From NCBI RefSeq assembly GCF_001748285.1, contig NZ_BDGT01000006.1:1-64000 (forward strand): DNA of 64,000 nucleotides. The letters are read 5' to 3'. The notes under the pieces were generated by a model. That model made no database searches and was not told the DNA's origin. It worked only from the letters and a program-made list of their open reading frames with translations. Positions 63,103-64,000 of this stretch are shown piece after piece; position 1 is the stretch's first letter; each line of letters begins with the position of its first letter. Both the position numbers and the translations under genes were made by a program. The DNA is from Thermogemmatispora onikobensis (GTDB taxonomy: Bacteria; Chloroflexota; Ktedonobacteria; Ktedonobacterales; Ktedonobacteraceae).

Positions 63103-63606
63103 ATGATAGTTCTGGTGATGCAATGGCTGCATGTCTTGCTGGGCATTTGCTGGTTTGGGGGCGTACTTTACCTGGATTTTGTCGTTATTCCGGCAGTGAT
63201 GACCCTGCCACTTGAGCAGCAGCGAGCCGTTTCCAAACCGTTGACCCTCTTCAGCAGTCGCCTGCTCTTTCCCGTGTCTATCCTGGTTATTCTTCTGGGG
63301 CTGGTGCGCGGGACGATCTTTGGTCCGGTCCAGAGTTGGGACTTCTTGATCGGAACGACCTATGGTCTCACCTTTCTCGTTGCTTTCATGGCTACGGTGG
63401 CCACCTTTTTATGGGGACACTTCGTCATTGATCCAGCCGCCCGACGCCTGGACGCCTTTCCGCTGGAAGAAGTGATGCAATCCGGTGGAGCAGGAGCACT
63501 CGCCTTTGCCGCTCAGGTGAAGCGGCTCAAGATGCTGGCGATTCTGCAAATGCTCGGCTTCTTCATCATCTTCACCTGCATGATTTTGATGCGCTTTGGC
63601 CTCTGA
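63103..63606 (+). CDS. DUF2269-like membrane protein
   Basis: A 167-aa protein with four membrane helices: MQWLHVLLGICWFGGVLYLD; LLFPVSILVILLGLVRGTIF; TYGLTFLVAFMATVATFLW; ILQMLGFFIIFTCMILMRFG. The first resembles DUF2269 and copper-resistance CopD-like families. ATG at 63103 is seven bases after AGGAG; an upstream ATG at 63088 is possible. It follows the DinB-like gene by about 40 bp on the same strand. Confidence 0.8.
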   Translation: MIVLVMQWLHVLLGICWFGGVLYLDFVVIPAVMTLPLEQQRAVSKPLTLFSSRLLFPVSILVILLGLVRGTIFGPVQSWDFLIGTTYGLTFLVAFMATVATFLWGHFVIDPAARRLDAFPLEEVMQSGGAGALAFAAQVKRLKMLAILQMLGFFIIFTCMILMRFGL

Positions 63607-63626
63607 TCACCCCTCCAGGTGATCAG
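63603..63626 (+). other. Hairpin overlapping the stop of the membrane gene
   Basis: CTGATCACC (63603-63611) and GGTGATCAG (63618-63626) form a perfect 9-bp stem with a six-base loop. It includes the stop codon. No T run follows, so it is not a clear terminator; it could slow ribosomes or protect mRNA. Confidence 0.55.
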
Positions 63627-63646
63627 AAGTGGAGGAAGGGAGAAGC

Positions 63647-64000
63647 ATGAAGACCTTTCTGGCAATCACCAGTTACGGACTGGCCGCTGCCACGGGCGGT
63701 CAGCATGATGCCTGGTCTGTCGAGATGCTGCTCGACGAGCAGGCGGTGACCTGCCTGGCCGTCGATCCGCTGAATCCACAGGTGCTCTATGTGGGAACCA
63801 GGGGCAATGGAGTGCTGTGCTCGAACGATGGCGGCAGAACCTGGCGCCCAGCAGGATTAGCTGGATACTTCATCAAAGCCCTGGCCGCCAGCCCGACCCA
63901 GCCCGGAACGGTCTACGCCGGGACCAAACCAGCGCGCGTCTTCGTTTCGCACAATAGCGGCGCGAGTTGGACGGAGCTGGTCGCGTTTCGGCGCATTCGC
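63647..64000 (+). CDS. BNR/sialidase-like repeat protein, partial
   Basis: The first 118 codons run off the window's right end. Two repeats are visible: VLYVGTRGNGVLCSNDGG and VYAGTKPARVFVSHNSGAS, each with the S/T-x-D/N-x-G-x-x-W Asp-box pattern (NDGGRTW; NSGASW). This predicts a beta-propeller of the BNR/VPS10 type. No signal peptide. Start follows GGAGGAAGGGAGAAGC. Often such proteins act as glycoside-binding or stress-related propellers; function unknown. Confidence 0.8.
   Translation, partial: MKTFLAITSYGLAAATGGQHDAWSVEMLLDEQAVTCLAVDPLNPQVLYVGTRGNGVLCSNDGGRTWRPAGLAGYFIKALAASPTQPGTVYAGTKPARVFVSHNSGASWTELVAFRRIR

Overview
The window looks like chromosome from a GC-rich Chloroflexota bacterium of the Ktedonobacteria type (a Thermogemmatispora-like thermophile is my best guess). 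I infer this from gene content: MalT-type LuxR and BTAD/SARP regulators with TPR tails, baeRF-like and two-domain universal stress proteins, a Pat-like acyltransferase, and Shine-Dalgarno-led ATG starts. No rRNA or intact tRNA is present, so the placement is inference.

Left part (1-16.4 kb) is a defence island. It opens with a CRISPR array (eight 37-bp repeats, running off the left edge). A minus-strand promoter of the TTGACG-17-TATCCT type lies directly against its first repeat. Behind that promoter sit three hairpins ending in an intrinsic terminator. Next comes a plus-strand conflict system: a small EACC1-like protein split by an in-frame amber codon, then a 1227-aa caspase-NACHT-TPR effector. 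Convergent with it is a five-gene minus-strand operon that reads as class 2 DISARM (C5 methyltransferase, DrmE, DrmA helicase, DrmB/DUF1998). It has no phospholipase-D drmC, but an HhH-GPD glycosylase resembling the Mig T:G mismatch enzyme lies between the methyltransferase and drmE. The operon has its own promoter overlapped by a GATAACA direct repeat.

Middle part (16.8-37 kb) is ordinary chromosome with a stress, sulfur and metal theme: a zinc alcohol dehydrogenase, PhoU-like and baeRF-like proteins, two tandem-domain universal stress proteins, a sulfide:quinone oxidoreductase/TusA/DsrE/OsmC cluster, an APH-like/AAA kinase fusion, a TPCP-motif P1B ATPase divergent from an MgtA-type ATPase, a SHOCT protein and a Pat-like CoA ligase-GNAT fusion.

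From about 38.1 to 44.7 kb lies a mosaic of gene remnants: a truncated membrane protein, MFS, ClC-channel, tyrosine-recombinase, PAPS-reductase and methyltransferase pseudogenes. Within it are some apparently intact genes, among them a TM-Rossmannoid protein and a small methyltransferase/Nudix/HTH cluster. A SARP regulator follows.

From 48.7 to 57.1 kb are two membrane-anchored proteins of unknown function, a coupled P450 / carrier protein / type II thioesterase operon with a good promoter, and an MFS exporter fused to a winged-helix-like tail. The P450 is frameshifted at its haem cysteine and the thioesterase lacks its nucleophile. At 58.4 kb a 3' fragment of tRNA-Gly(TCC) beside a decayed tyrosine integrase marks a mobile-element junction. 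The right end carries a MalT-like LuxR regulator, a broken small gene, a DinB-like protein, a DUF2269-like membrane protein and the start of a BNR-repeat protein.
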